NCBI RefSeq assembly: GCF_018343695.1
Contig: NZ_JAGYPJ010000002.1
Coordinates: forward strand, 62,561 to 126,560
Length of the DNA: 64,000 nt
Origin: Lederbergia citrisecunda
Lineage (GTDB): Bacteria > Bacillota > Bacilli > Bacillales > Bacillaceae_C
Reading direction: 5' to 3'
In this document: one piece after another, positions 43,967 through 53,831 of the stretch
Layout: each line of letters opens with the position of its first letter
Position numbering within the stretch: position 1 is the stretch's first letter
Position numbers and translations under genes: made by a program
The notes under the pieces: model-generated
Database searches by the model: none
What the model was told of the DNA's origin: nothing
What the model saw: only the letters and a program-made list of their open reading frames with translations

Positions 43967-45226
43967 ATGAAAAAGTTTACATTAAGTTTAGCAAATCAAA
44001 TTTTTATCGGTCTTATATTAGGGATAATCGTCGGTGGGATCTTCTATGGAAATGAAACGGCCCAGAGTGTCCTACAGCCATTTGGTGATCTTTTTATCCG
44101 ATTAATTAAAATGATTGTAGTGCCAATTGTACTTTCTAGTATTATCGTTGCTATAGCTGGTGTTGGTGATTTGAAATCTGTTGGAAAGTTAGGCGCTAAA
44201 TCTCTTACCTATTTTATCGGTATGACATTAGTTGCCATTGCTGTAGGCCTTATTGCAGCCAATATATTTCAGCCTGGTGCTGGATTAAATATGGACAAGC
44301 TAGAGAAAAGTGACATTTCAGGCTATGTACACACTTCAGAGGAACAAGAAGGAAAATCAATTACCGACACCTTACTCCATATTGTTCCTACGAATCCGCT
44401 ACATGCTATGGTTGAAGGTGATATGCTTGCGATTATTTTCTTTGCAGTTGTATTTGGACTTGGAATTGCAGCTATTGGAGAAAAAGGAAAACCAGTATTG
44501 CGTTTCTTCGAAGGTACGGCGAATGCCATGTTTTATGTTACGAACTTATTTATGAAATACGCTCCGATCGGTGTCTTTGCATTAATCGGTGTAACGATTT
44601 CTAAATATGGTTTCGAATCACTTATTCCATTAGGTAAGTTAGCCTTTACAGTTTATGGAACCATGATTTTCTTTGTAATAGTGATTTTAGGCTTGATGGC
44701 TAAGTTTGTTGGGTTCAGTATTTTTAAGTTAATGAAGATGATTAAAGAAGAGTTAATATTAGCTTTTTCAACATCAAGTTCGGAGACCGTACTTCCGAAA
44801 ATAATGGACAAAATGGAGCGAGCTGGAAGTCCCAAACACATTGCGACTTTCGTTATTCCAACAGGTTACTCCTTTAATTTGGATGGTTCTGTTTTATATC
44901 AAGCAATAGCATCCTTATTTATTGCCCAAATGTATGGTATTGAACTGAGCATTATACAACAAATTACACTAATGTTAGTCTTAATGGTAACGTCTAAAGG
45001 TATGGCAGGAGTTCCTGGTGTATCCTTTGTAGTATTATTAGCTACATTTAGTACAATAGGTTTACCTGCTGAAGGATTAGCATTTATTGCTGGTATTGAC
45101 CGTATTCTAGATATGGGACGTACTGCGGTTAACGTGGTAGGAAATTCATTAGCAGCGATCGTTGTTGCTAAATGGGAAAATCAATTTAACCCTCCTTTTG
45201 AAGCTGAAAACATTCAAGAAGCTTAA
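43967..45226 (+). CDS. Glutamate/dicarboxylate:cation symporter (DAACS, GltP/GltT-type)
   Basis: The 419-residue membrane protein has eight helices and two re-entrant loops. Hallmarks are the Ser-rich STSSSETVLP hairpin, NLDGSVLY, SKGMAGVPG and DRILDMGRTAVNVVGNS (substrate and cation sites). The sequence is close to Bacillaceae glutamate symporters such as GltT of Geobacillus. AAGGTGGGG precedes ATG 43967. Control by a c-di-AMP riboswitch would tie glutamate or aspartate uptake to osmotic and potassium homeostasis. Confidence 0.92.
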   Translation: MKKFTLSLANQIFIGLILGIIVGGIFYGNETAQSVLQPFGDLFIRLIKMIVVPIVLSSIIVAIAGVGDLKSVGKLGAKSLTYFIGMTLVAIAVGLIAANIFQPGAGLNMDKLEKSDISGYVHTSEEQEGKSITDTLLHIVPTNPLHAMVEGDMLAIIFFAVVFGLGIAAIGEKGKPVLRFFEGTANAMFYVTNLFMKYAPIGVFALIGVTISKYGFESLIPLGKLAFTVYGTMIFFVIVILGLMAKFVGFSIFKLMKMIKEELILAFSTSSSETVLPKIMDKMERAGSPKHIATFVIPTGYSFNLDGSVLYQAIASLFIAQMYGIELSIIQQITLMLVLMVTSKGMAGVPGVSFVVLLATFSTIGLPAEGLAFIAGIDRILDMGRTAVNVVGNSLAAIVVAKWENQFNPPFEAENIQEA

Positions 45227-45316
45227 TAAAATTCTCTAAGTCCATTTGGTAAATTTCTATTTATGCCAATATGAAGTCCAATTCACCGACAGTAACAGAC
45301 AGTGTGTAAAACTGTC

Positions 45317-45358
45317 AAAACAGACTTTCAACGTTTAATGTTGAAAGTCTGTTTTGTT
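45317..45358. terminator. Bidirectional terminator between symporter and LysR gene
   Basis: AAAACAGACTTTCAAC (45317-45332) is perfectly complementary to GTTGAAAGTCTGTTTT (45340-45355). Confidence 0.92.
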
Positions 45359-45368
45359 ATCCCTTTAT

Positions 45369-46238
45369 TCATAAAAAACTATTCTTCTGTTTATTGATTT
45401 CAATTGTTTCGATAAATTTTTCGATTGTTGGTGTTAAGTAAGTATCGGCTCTTCTTATAAAAACAGTTTTTATCTTGCTGTATTGCTCTGGAAGCTGATG
45501 GAATTGAATGAGTCCATCAGCTTCCAACTGTTTAACTTCTGACTTGGGAACGAATGCAATGCCAAGTCCCATAACAACACTTCGCAAGATGGTTTCTAAT
45601 GTACCGAATTCCATTATTTTTTTGGGGCTAATGTTTTGATCTTTATACCATTCTGCCAGACGTGCTCTGTATCCACAACCTTCACTAAAACATAGAATAG
45701 GTTCTTCTTTTAACTCTTCTAGAGTGGAAACACGTGTATCAGAAATTAAAACGAGTTCCTCTTGAAACACTTCATGAGACATAAGGTCTGGATCAAAATC
45801 TGATTCTGTAATGAAAGCACCATCCAACTTATGATTTAATACTTCCGTCACTAAGTTTTTAGTAACTCCAGTAAATACAGACAAATCGACATCTTTATAT
45901 TTTCTAATATAGCTAGACAAAATTTTTGGTAAATGAATGACGGTTTCTATTGTACCAATTTCTAACTTTCCAGACGGTTCTTTATTAGGTTGAACTACTC
46001 TTTTCATTTCTTCCTTTAATAATAATATTTTTTTACTATAGGTTAATAGTTTTTTTCCCTCTGGTGTTAAGCTCATACCTCGTCGATGTCGATTAAACAA
46101 AGGAGTATTCATTTCAGCCTCTAACTTACGAATTCTAGCTGTAATATTTGATTGTACGTAACTCAACTCTTTTGCTGCTTCTGTAATGGTACCTTTATCT
46201 GCAACCAACTGAAAAATCTCTAGGTCTTTAAATTCCAC
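45369..46238 (-). CDS. LysR-family regulator, CzcR-like
   Basis: The 289-residue regulator starts MEFKDLEIFQLVADKGTITE with a winged HTH (AAKELSYVQSNITARIRKLE) and the LysR effector domain. NRHRRGMSLTPEGKKLL and CFSEGCGYRARL resemble B. subtilis CzcR closely. It is transcribed divergently from an EamA transporter 138 bp away, the usual LysR layout, so it probably controls that gene and itself. The inducer is unknown. Confidence 0.9.
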   Translation of the reverse strand: MEFKDLEIFQLVADKGTITEAAKELSYVQSNITARIRKLEAEMNTPLFNRHRRGMSLTPEGKKLLTYSKKILLLKEEMKRVVQPNKEPSGKLEIGTIETVIHLPKILSSYIRKYKDVDLSVFTGVTKNLVTEVLNHKLDGAFITESDFDPDLMSHEVFQEELVLISDTRVSTLEELKEEPILCFSEGCGYRARLAEWYKDQNISPKKIMEFGTLETILRSVVMGLGIAFVPKSEVKQLEADGLIQFHQLPEQYSKIKTVFIRRADTYLTPTIEKFIETIEINKQKNSFL

Positions 46239-46376
46239 TATTAATCACCCTCGTAATTATTCCATATTCAAATGGTATCACAAAAAGTGATAGTGAATCA
46301 TCAATAACATTCATTTTACAAGATATCAAAAAGATTAGATAATGAATCAGTCATAATTCAGGGAGGCAGAAAGAAC

Positions 46377-47342
46377 TTGAGAAATAATGTATTATGGGGA
46401 GCTGTTTTGTGTTTTATTGCTGCAGTTTCTTGGGGAGCAATGTTTCCTGTAGCACATGCAGCTTTTATACAAATTGATCCTTTTTATTTTACAATCATTC
46501 GTTATGGTGCTGTTACGATCATTTTGGTAGCGATGCTATTCTGGAAAGAAGGAAAACAAGCTTTTCGATTTGAAGGTAAAGGTTTGCAGTTATGGTTTTT
46601 TGGGACAATGGCATTTACGGTTTATAATCTATTTATCTTCTGGGGAGAAGATTTATTGGGAGAATCAGGAGTAATCGTTGCATCCATTATGGAGTCCTTA
46701 ATGCCGATGATTTCCATTGTGATATTATGGATGATTTTTAATAAACGTCCACAATCATTCACATTAATATGTGTAATAATGTCATTGATCGGTGCGATGT
46801 TAGTCGTTACAAAAGGTGATATTAAAGCATTTCTAGGTGCGACGGAAGATTTTATTCCTTCCATCCTCATATTTTTTGCAGTTATAGGATGGGTTATTTA
46901 TACAATGGGTGGGAGTAAGTTTAGCAGTTGGTCCGTTTTGCGGTATTCAACCTTAAGCTGTTTACTTGGAACGATAACAGCGGTTGTGATTGTGGCAGGA
47001 GCGACACTGTTTGGATATATATCTTTCCCAACAGAAGAAGTTATCATAGCAACAAGCCCGCATTTATTGTTTATGATTATATTTCCTGGCCTTATTGCAC
47101 TGCTCGGTTGGAACATCGGAGTTAGTATTTTATCACCAATAAATGCACTTTTATTTATTAACTTTGTTCCTGTTACTACACTCTTAGTTTCGATTTTTCA
47201 AGGCTATGATGTAACGATGTTTGATATGCTTGGTACTGTTTTCATCATTATTTCACTTTTGGCTAATAATATTTTTATAAGGTTGCAAAAGAAAGAATAC
47301 AAGGAGCCTATTCGAGCAAATTTGCGTGAACGGGTATCCTAA
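46377..47342 (+). CDS. EamA/DMT-family transporter divergent to LysR
   Basis: The 321-residue membrane protein has ten helices in two EamA repeats (first: GAVLCFIAAVSWGAMFPVAH). TTG 46377 is used with GGGAGG 10 nt upstream. Such transporters often export amino acids, metabolites or toxic analogues under control of the adjacent LysR protein. The substrate is not deducible. It is followed by its own terminator. Confidence 0.87.
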   Translation: MRNNVLWGAVLCFIAAVSWGAMFPVAHAAFIQIDPFYFTIIRYGAVTIILVAMLFWKEGKQAFRFEGKGLQLWFFGTMAFTVYNLFIFWGEDLLGESGVIVASIMESLMPMISIVILWMIFNKRPQSFTLICVIMSLIGAMLVVTKGDIKAFLGATEDFIPSILIFFAVIGWVIYTMGGSKFSSWSVLRYSTLSCLLGTITAVVIVAGATLFGYISFPTEEVIIATSPHLLFMIIFPGLIALLGWNIGVSILSPINALLFINFVPVTTLLVSIFQGYDVTMFDMLGTVFIIISLLANNIFIRLQKKEYKEPIRANLRERVS

Positions 47343-47351
47343 CTAACCCAT

Positions 47352-47398
47352 ACGTCTTGTTCTTACAATTTGATGTTGTAGGAAGAAGACGTTTTTTA
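47352..47398 (+). terminator. Terminator after the EamA gene
   Basis: ACGTCTT (47352-47358) pairs with AAGACGT (47386-47392), with inner TTACAA/TTGTAG pairing, followed by TTTTTATA. Confidence 0.8.
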
Positions 47399-47560
47399 TA
47401 CTAAACACTTTTTTTCTGCTCCATGGGTATAGTGAACCTCGTTTTTAGGTATTATTGTCATATTGAATGATATTTTTTATTTATTACAATAATAGAAGGA
47501 AACCATAAATATGGGTAGAATATAAAATACTAGTAAGGAAATAAAAATCTGGAGGAAATC

Positions 47561-47956
47561 ATGGGAAGATTAATTCATTTTGAAATTCATGTAGATGATA
47601 TGGAACGTGCAAAGAAGTTTTATGGAGAGGTATTTGGATGGACGTTTGAAGATTGGAGCGATTATGCTGGAATGCCTTATTTTGGAGCAGTAACTGGCGA
47701 TGCAAATGAGCCTGGAATTAACGGGGCGTTGATGCAACGTCAAAGTGCACCTCCAGTACCAGGACAGGCTATGAATGGCTATACTTGTACAATGGGAGTA
47801 GAAGATTACGATTCTACAGAAACCAAAATTCTTAATAATGGCGGTAAGGTCGCAATCGCAAAACATGCTCTGCCTGGAATGGCATGGCAAGGTTACTATG
47901 TTGATCCGGAAGGAAACATTATTGGGATTCATCAACCGGATGAGAACGCCAAATAG
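47561..47956 (+). CDS. VOC-superfamily (glyoxalase-like) protein
   Basis: The 131-residue protein has the paired beta-alpha-beta-beta-beta fold of the vicinal oxygen chelate superfamily: IHFEIHVDDMERAKKFYGEVFGW at the start and GYYVDPEGNIIGIHQPD at the end. Candidate metal ligands are the early His and the late Glu/His pair, though substrate cannot be deduced. CTGGAGG lies 7 nt before ATG 47561. Single gene, flanked by terminators. Confidence 0.9.
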   Translation: MGRLIHFEIHVDDMERAKKFYGEVFGWTFEDWSDYAGMPYFGAVTGDANEPGINGALMQRQSAPPVPGQAMNGYTCTMGVEDYDSTETKILNNGGKVAIAKHALPGMAWQGYYVDPEGNIIGIHQPDENAK

Positions 47957-48035
47957 TATTTGTTCATTATGTAAGTTCGCAGTATCACTAAAGTGGATGG
48001 AAATAGAAAAGTAATAGCTTAGTACTTCAACAATC

Positions 48036-48068
48036 AGGTATTTTCCTTTAAAAAGAAAATGCCTTTTT
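48036..48068 (+). terminator. Terminator after the VOC gene
   Basis: AGGTATTTTCCT pairs with AGAAAATGCCT (with G-T pairs and a mismatch), followed by TTTTC. Confidence 0.65.
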
Positions 48069-48197
48069 CAATTTTTGAAGAAGGTTTAACATTTTTGGAA
48101 AAGAGATTGATACATATAGATTAGGAGATTCTATGGGAAACAAGCTGGAAATTATACTTTCTTTCTCTGATTTGGTACGAATGGAGGTGACGAAATA

Positions 48198-49682
48198 ATG
48201 CATGATTACAAACAATACGATGGGCTAGGATTAGCAGAATTAATTCAGAATAAAGAAGTTAAACCCGAAGAAGTACGAGAGATGGCCATCCGAGAGATTG
48301 AGCAAAAAAATGGGAACCTTAATGCGGTTATTCATAAAATTTATGATGATCCAGAGGTAGGAGATCTCGTTCAGTCTAAAGGAATTTTTGCGGGTGTTCC
48401 GGTGTTTACGAAAGATATTTCGCAGGAAATAAAAGGAAAACCAATTTCAAGCGGTTCGAAAATTTTAGCTGATTATATTGCAGATCATGACAGTGAGTTT
48501 GTCCGTCAAATAATAGATGCGGGTGTCATCATTATGGGTCAAACGAACGTCCCGGAATTTGCGTTAATGGGAATAACGGAACCGGTCTTTTATGGTCCTT
48601 CGCGAAATCCTTGGAACACTGATTATACACCTGGTGGCTCAAGTGGAGGATCGGCAGCTGCGGTCGCTTCGGGGATGGTTCCCATTGCAGGTGCAAATGA
48701 TGGCGGTGGATCTATTCGGATTCCGGCTGCTTTTTGTGGATTATTTGGATTAAAACCAACTCGGGGTCGCACACCGATTGGTCCTGATAGAGGGCGGGTA
48801 TGGCAAGGGGCTTCCGGAGAGCATATTTTGAGCAGAACGGTGAGGGATAGTGCCGCAATGCTTGACCAGTATCGTTACGATCGAGCATCAGCTTTCATTG
48901 CACCACCTTTTAATGGATCATATCTAGAAGCATCGGCAACTCCTATTTCTCGTTCATTAAAAATTGCTTTTACGACAAATTCTCCATTAGGATCCACAGT
49001 TGATGATGAATGTAAGGAAGCTGTAAATAAAACAGTTAAGCTTCTTGAAAGTATAGGTCATCATATCATTGAACAAGAAGCACCAATAGATGGTAAAAGG
49101 CTAGCTAGTAATTATATGATGTTGTATTTTGCAGAAGTTGCAGCGACTTTGACTTCACTTGAGGAAGTGATTGGACGAAAAGTGAGATTTCAGGATGTAG
49201 AACCGACAACATGGATTCTTAGTTTACTAGGCAAAGCCGTGTCTGCAGAAGAATTCTTAACAAGCCTAACATTCTGGGATAAGGCGGCAATCCAAATGGA
49301 AAGCTTTCACGACGACTATGACCTCTACATTACGCCTACTACTGCTTATCCACCATCAAGGATTGGTGAACTTGATCAAACCCAATTTGAAAAAATGCTA
49401 ATCCGAACAATTGGAGGTCTAGGATTGGGAGGAATATTGAAAAAATCAGGCTTTGTTGACAAAATAGCATACAAAAGTCTTGAGCGAACGCCTTTTACAC
49501 AACTTTCTAATCTAACAGGCCAACCAGCAATAACTCTTCCAATGCATTTAACAAAAGACGGTCTTCCGTGTGGCGTCCAAGTTATGGCAAGACGTGGTGG
49601 CGAAGACCTTTTGTTACAACTAGCGGGTCAACTAGAAAAGACGGATTCCTGGATTGATGTAAAAGAAAATCCAACCTATTAA
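48198..49682 (+). CDS. Amidase-signature family hydrolase
   Basis: The 494-residue enzyme carries the Ser-cisSer-Lys triad of the family: Lys in [12 protein letters not shown], the Ser pair in [14 protein letters not shown] and in [14 protein letters not shown]. The N-terminal segment resembles GatA and 6-aminohexanoate-cyclic-dimer hydrolases, but no gatC or gatB is adjacent, so a catabolic amidase is more likely. GGAGGTGACG precedes ATG 48198. The substrate is unknown. An EELTSL-like mid-region insertion and a hydrophobic [13 protein letters not shown] stretch are family-typical. Confidence 0.9.
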   Translation: MHDYKQYDGLGLAELIQNKEVKPEEVREMAIREIEQKNGNLNAVIHKIYDDPEVGDLVQSKGIFAGVPVFTKDISQEIKGKPISSGSKILADYIADHDSEFVRQIIDAGVIIMGQTNVPEFALMGITEPVFYGPSRNPWNTDYTPGGSSGGSAAAVASGMVPIAGANDGGGSIRIPAAFCGLFGLKPTRGRTPIGPDRGRVWQGASGEHILSRTVRDSAAMLDQYRYDRASAFIAPPFNGSYLEASATPISRSLKIAFTTNSPLGSTVDDECKEAVNKTVKLLESIGHHIIEQEAPIDGKRLASNYMMLYFAEVAATLTSLEEVIGRKVRFQDVEPTTWILSLLGKAVSAEEFLTSLTFWDKAAIQMESFHDDYDLYITPTTAYPPSRIGELDQTQFEKMLIRTIGGLGLGGILKKSGFVDKIAYKSLERTPFTQLSNLTGQPAITLPMHLTKDGLPCGVQVMARRGGEDLLLQLAGQLEKTDSWIDVKENPTY

Positions 49683-49791
49683 TCTTGCAATACGAGATTC
49701 TTTTTAAAAGATGTGTATAGTACCATTTATTAAAGATGGAGAACGTTGGATCAATTTTTCATTTCTAGATGTATAAACGAGACATAAGAAA

Positions 49792-49821
49792 AGCAGAAGC
49801 TACTCATGGATAGCTTCTGCT
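49792..49821 (-). terminator. Terminator of serC
   Basis: AGCAGAAGCTA (49792-49802) and TAGCTTCTGCT (49811-49821) form a perfect stem. Read on the minus strand it is followed by TTTTCTT. Confidence 0.85.
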
Positions 49822-49827
49822 GTCGTT

Positions 49828-50922
49828 TTAATTATTTTTCTGAAATTGAATCATAATTTCACTCAAAGCCTTGCAAGCTTCTACTGGAACGGCATTGTAT
49901 GTTGAGGCACGGCAACCTCCTACTGTACGATAACCGTTTATCCCAACAAACCCTCCCTGTTTTGCTTCTTCTAAAAATTTCTTCTCTAATTCTTGATCAG
50001 CAAGTTTGAAGGTAATGTTCATTAGAGAACGGCTTTCTGGTTCAGCGTGCCCTACATAAAATCCATTACTTTCGTCAATCGCGTCATAAATGAGCTTTGC
50101 TTTTTCTTCATTTTGTTTTGCTAAAGTTTGTAATCCGCCTTTTTCCTCAATCCATCCAAGTACTTCTCCAAGCATATAAATGCCGAAAGTAGGAGGGGTA
50201 TTAAACAACGAATTATTTTTATAATGAGTACTATATTTTAAAATTGTCGGGACATTCGGATTTGCTTTTTCAATCATGTCTTTACGAATAATGACAACCG
50301 TTACCCCAGAAGGACCAAGATTTTTTTGTGCACCGGCGTAGATCATCGCAAATTTGCTAATATCAATAGGTTTTGACATGATGTCACTGGACATATCCGC
50401 AATTAATGGAACATCGCCTGTATCCGGGAAATCTCTCCATTGTGTCCCGTAAATGGTGTTGTTCGAAGTGATGTGAATATACGCATCACCTTGATTATAT
50501 TGTAGGTCATTTATATTAGGGATAAAACGATGGTTCCCCTCTTTACTGCTTGCTGCTTCGTAAGGGTCACCAAGTAGCTTAGCCTCTGTAAATGCTTTTT
50601 CAGCCCATACTCCTGTATTTACATAAGCAGCTTTTTGCCCTTTTTGTAAAAAATTCATTGGAATCATTGAAAATTGTAGACTTGCTCCGCCTTGTAAGAA
50701 GAGCACTTCGTAATTTTCAGGAATGGAAAAAAGAGTTTTTAACCGAGTAATTGCATTGTTATGTACTTCCTCATAGGTAGAACTGCGATGACTCAATTCC
50801 ATGACGGACATGCCTGTACCACGGAAATTAAGTAATTCTTGTTGAGCTTTTTCAAGTACAGATGAAGGAAGCGCTGAAGGACCAGCGTTAAAATTGTATA
50901 CGGGTTGAATTGTTTGCTTCAA
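49828..50922 (-). CDS. serC: Phosphoserine aminotransferase
   Basis: The PLP enzyme of about 364 residues converts 3-phosphohydroxypyruvate and glutamate to phosphoserine in serine synthesis. Motifs include NFNAGPSALP, GMSVMELSHRS, FLQGGASLQFSM and IYAGAQKNLGPSGV (Schiff-base Lys), with GGCRASTYNAV at the end. TTG 50922 is preferred: GGAG at 50934-50931 then sits 8 nt upstream, whereas the GTG at 50931 overlaps that site. Monocistronic with a terminator; no serA nearby. Confidence 0.95.
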   Translation of the reverse strand: MKQTIQPVYNFNAGPSALPSSVLEKAQQELLNFRGTGMSVMELSHRSSTYEEVHNNAITRLKTLFSIPENYEVLFLQGGASLQFSMIPMNFLQKGQKAAYVNTGVWAEKAFTEAKLLGDPYEAASSKEGNHRFIPNINDLQYNQGDAYIHITSNNTIYGTQWRDFPDTGDVPLIADMSSDIMSKPIDISKFAMIYAGAQKNLGPSGVTVVIIRKDMIEKANPNVPTILKYSTHYKNNSLFNTPPTFGIYMLGEVLGWIEEKGGLQTLAKQNEEKAKLIYDAIDESNGFYVGHAEPESRSLMNITFKLADQELEKKFLEEAKQGGFVGINGYRTVGGCRASTYNAVPVEACKALSEIMIQFQKNN

Positions 50923-50999
50923 AATACTCACTCCAATGTTATTTTGATTTATATATTTTCATTAGCATTTGTTTTTGCCATTGGTACTGAAGTATAAGC

Positions 51000-51060
51000 G
51001 TGAATTGCACAAGAATCGGTGAATCTGTCACTATTGTTGTGCGATTGGGCCAGAACTCAA
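51000..51060 (-). repeat. Single inverted copy of the ATCGCACA repeat
   Basis: Read on the minus strand this has AATCGCACAACAATAGTGAC followed by a CCGATT block, clearly related to the 51-bp units at 26191-26330. It lies between serC and the potassium channel gene, in a 290-bp gap without other features. Confidence 0.6.
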
Positions 51061-51209
51061 GATTCAGGACAGAAACGCGAGAAATACTTGATTTCAGTCT
51101 CGATTGGGATTGCTTTACGACTAACTTGTAAAACTTGAGTTTGAATTGAAAAGTTCATAGGCGATTACGCCGCCAAGTATGAATTGAGCGGAAATCAACG
51201 TACAAGCAT

Positions 51210-52556
51210 CTAACCAATAATCACTCTTTCCTCCGGATATCGGTAATTTTCCTTCTTTTTCTTTCCACCAATAATGAAAAAGAATGAAGTTAATCCGATT
51301 CTCCCAACGAACATTAAGAACATAAGTATACATTTCGCAAATATGCTTAGATCTGGCGTAATCCCTAAAGATAATCCAACTGTACCAAATGCAGAGCAAA
51401 CTTCAACTATTATTTCAATTAGTTGATGTTGTGGATCAGAAATACTTATGGCGACAATTGATATAAAGCACATAATCATAGCTAACGATGTAAAAGCCAG
51501 TGATTTCATCATATCTTCTTGATGAATCTCTCGTTTGAAAATTTTGATTGAACGTTTTCCTTTTGCAAAGTTATAAAGAAATAACATATTTAAAGCAAAA
51601 GTCGTCGTTCTAATTCCACCACCAACAGAATTTGGAGACCCGCCAATAAACATAAACAGACTAATAACCAACAATGTCGGCAATGTAAGATCGTTAATAT
51701 CCAATGTAGAGAGCCCAGCACTTCTCGTAGTTGTTGCTTGGAAAAATGCATAGAAAAATCCTTTATGCCATGGCAAATCCTTAAAAAACTGTTGAAACTC
51801 TAATAGATAAATCAGAAGAGTCCCGATAACGAGAAGGATTCCGTAGGTGGAAGTGGTTAACTTTGCAAATAATGAAAAATTCCTCTTTCTTCCCAATGCA
51901 AATTCTTTTACTTCAATTAATACTGGAAATCCAATTGCTCCCATAATAATCAGAACTATTGTTACGATTTGAACAAAATAATCACCAGCGAAAGGAGCAA
52001 GAGACTCTCCCGTAATGTCCATACCAGCATTTGTTGTTGCACTGACGGATGCAAATAAGCCTTGAATAAATGCCTCCTGCCAAGTTGGGAAATATTTTAA
52101 GAAATGAATCCCAAATATAAGTGCCCCTGTAATTTCAATAAGGATAACGATTTGCAGGATTTCTTTAATTAATTTTACGAGCCCAGATAATGCATATTGA
52201 TTATTGTCAACCATGATTAACCTGCGTTCTCGCAAACCAATCTTTCTCCTAAAAATCAGCCAGAAAAACGTACTTATTGCCATAATCCCTATTCCTGCAA
52301 ATTGCAAGATGATGATGATGACAAAATACCCGAATACACTAAACGTCTCCGCAATATTAAATACTGCCATGCCTGTATCACTAACGACACTGACAGCCAT
52401 GAAGATTATATCCATCATACTGATGTTGACTCCAGGCCTGTAGACCGCAGGGATGCTGAATAAAAGAATGGATATTAATACTGCGAGTAAATAATATCCA
52501 GCAATAACATGGGCAGGTGCGAGATTTTCTAACCAGCTGCGAACTTTCCCCCACAT
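51210..52556 (-). CDS. TrkH/KtrB-type potassium uptake membrane subunit
   Basis: The 448-residue channel subunit has four M1-P-M2 repeats. The pore-loop filter glycines are visible in SDTGMAV, TTNAGMD, TTRSAGL and FGTVGLS. Length and sequence resemble B. subtilis KtrB/KtrD. It imports K+ together with a cytoplasmic KtrA/KtrC regulatory subunit, which is not encoded here, as is usual for KtrD. ATG 52556 is used. Nothing regulatory such as a riboswitch is visible in the 140-bp upstream gap. Confidence 0.92.
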   Translation of the reverse strand: MWGKVRSWLENLAPAHVIAGYYLLAVLISILLFSIPAVYRPGVNISMMDIIFMAVSVVSDTGMAVFNIAETFSVFGYFVIIIILQFAGIGIMAISTFFWLIFRRKIGLRERRLIMVDNNQYALSGLVKLIKEILQIVILIEITGALIFGIHFLKYFPTWQEAFIQGLFASVSATTNAGMDITGESLAPFAGDYFVQIVTIVLIIMGAIGFPVLIEVKEFALGRKRNFSLFAKLTTSTYGILLVIGTLLIYLLEFQQFFKDLPWHKGFFYAFFQATTTRSAGLSTLDINDLTLPTLLVISLFMFIGGSPNSVGGGIRTTTFALNMLFLYNFAKGKRSIKIFKREIHQEDMMKSLAFTSLAMIMCFISIVAISISDPQHQLIEIIVEVCSAFGTVGLSLGITPDLSIFAKCILMFLMFVGRIGLTSFFFIIGGKKKKENYRYPEERVIIG

Positions 52557-52696
52557 GTATGACAGATCCCTTCAATTTTTTAATATACCTTATCATAATG
52601 AATTATGTGTGTAATTTAAAGTATTATTTTATACAATTAATGATATTTTAATTTCTTACCGTTAATACGAGTTTTGAATAATAGGGGGTTACAACA

Positions 52697-53374
52697 TTGG
52701 AAAATTCCATTGTACATTTAAGTAAAATATTCGAAGAAAATCGTAATCCAGAAAATGCAATTCCTATGGAAAAGTATATGAAGAACTTATTTCCTTTCCT
52801 GGGGATACGATCACCAGAAAGGACGGCGATTACCTCAGGTTGGTTAAAAAGTGTCGGTGTCGTTCCTAACGAATTGTTATCTTCTTTTATTATGGAACTT
52901 TGGGAAAGGCATGAAAGAGAATATCAATATGTCGCGTTGGATTATCTTGTTAAAAAGAAAAAATATCTGTTAGAAACAGATATCGATTTAGTGGAATATT
53001 TAATCGTAACGAAGTCATGGTGGGATACAGTTGATTTGATAGCAAGCCATTTGGTTGGAGTATTATTTTCAAAGCATCCTCATTTAATCAAAACGTATGG
53101 GGAAAAATGGATAGAATCTGAAAATATATGGTTACAGCGTACAATGATTCTATTCCAACTAAAATATAAAGGTCAGACTGACGAGCAGTTGCTATTTTCC
53201 ATTATTAATCGCACATCTCATATCAATGAATTCTTTATCCAAAAAGCGATTGGTTGGTCATTACGGGAGTATTCAAAAACGAATCCCGAAGTGGTTGCTC
53301 AGTTTATTGAGTCACACGAATTATCAAATTTAGCGAAAAGAGAAGGGTTAAAATATGTAGGTAAAAATAGTTAA
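52697..53374 (+). CDS. AlkD-like DNA alkylation repair protein
   Basis: The 225-residue all-helical protein is of the HEAT-repeat DNA glycosylase family (AlkC/AlkD, COG4912). It has PMEKYMKNLFPFLGI at the start, AHL-like SWWDTVDLIASHLVG in the middle and FIQKAIGWSLREYSKTNP near the end, with the conserved Trp and Asp of the AlkD group. It removes alkylated bases without flipping them (family knowledge). The start is TTG 52697 with AGGGGG upstream. Its stop overlaps the stop of the convergent yqhV-like gene by 4 bp. Confidence 0.85.
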   Translation: MENSIVHLSKIFEENRNPENAIPMEKYMKNLFPFLGIRSPERTAITSGWLKSVGVVPNELLSSFIMELWERHEREYQYVALDYLVKKKKYLLETDIDLVEYLIVTKSWWDTVDLIASHLVGVLFSKHPHLIKTYGEKWIESENIWLQRTMILFQLKYKGQTDEQLLFSIINRTSHINEFFIQKAIGWSLREYSKTNPEVVAQFIESHELSNLAKREGLKYVGKNS

Positions 53375-53646
53375 CCACTTTTAACCCCATAAATAATAAA
53401 AGCAACGCCAAGAAAGATCCAAACAAATTTTCCAAACGCAATTTTATCGGCTATCCCAAAAAGACCTATAGTGGTAGTGATAATGAGAATAGTTGGCCCA
53501 ATCAATGCGAGTGAACTATTGATGACCAATGCTTTTTCTACGTCATTATATTTAATCATAAGAAATGCTGCGAATATTTCAATACTTCCAGATAGTAATC
53601 GAAGTAGTGCCATGCCAATGACGGCTTTTTCTAATAAGGTAATCAT
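53371..53646 (-). CDS. yqhV: YqhV-like small membrane protein (DUF2619)
   Basis: The 91-residue protein has three hydrophobic helices and the pattern ALLRLLSGSIEIFAAFLMI, NDVEKALVINSSLALIGP and a C-terminal helix ending IIYGVKSG, matching B. subtilis YqhV as I know it. yqhV neighbours the spoIIIA operon in B. subtilis; its role is unknown. ATG 53646 has AGGAGG six bases upstream. The longer frame from 53706 has no such site. Confidence 0.8.
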   Translation of the reverse strand: MITLLEKAVIGMALLRLLSGSIEIFAAFLMIKYNDVEKALVINSSLALIGPTILIITTTIGLFGIADKIAFGKFVWIFLGVAFIIYGVKSG

Positions 53647-53831
53647 TCTTGGCCTCCTAATGGGTATACTCGTTCCATTATATGTATTACTTGTCCACAT
53701 CATCACAGAAAATTGCTAAGGGATTTGTATAAGTTTTCTAATTAAATTCGTAGCACGAAATGAAGGTTTCAACATAATCATTTTTCTCTCCACATAAAAT
53801 GGACAAGAGAGGTTGTCCGCGGGGTGAAATG

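Noticed and set aside
47570-47935. 121-codon minus-strand ORF
   Set aside because: It is antisense to the well-supported VOC gene and has no family features.
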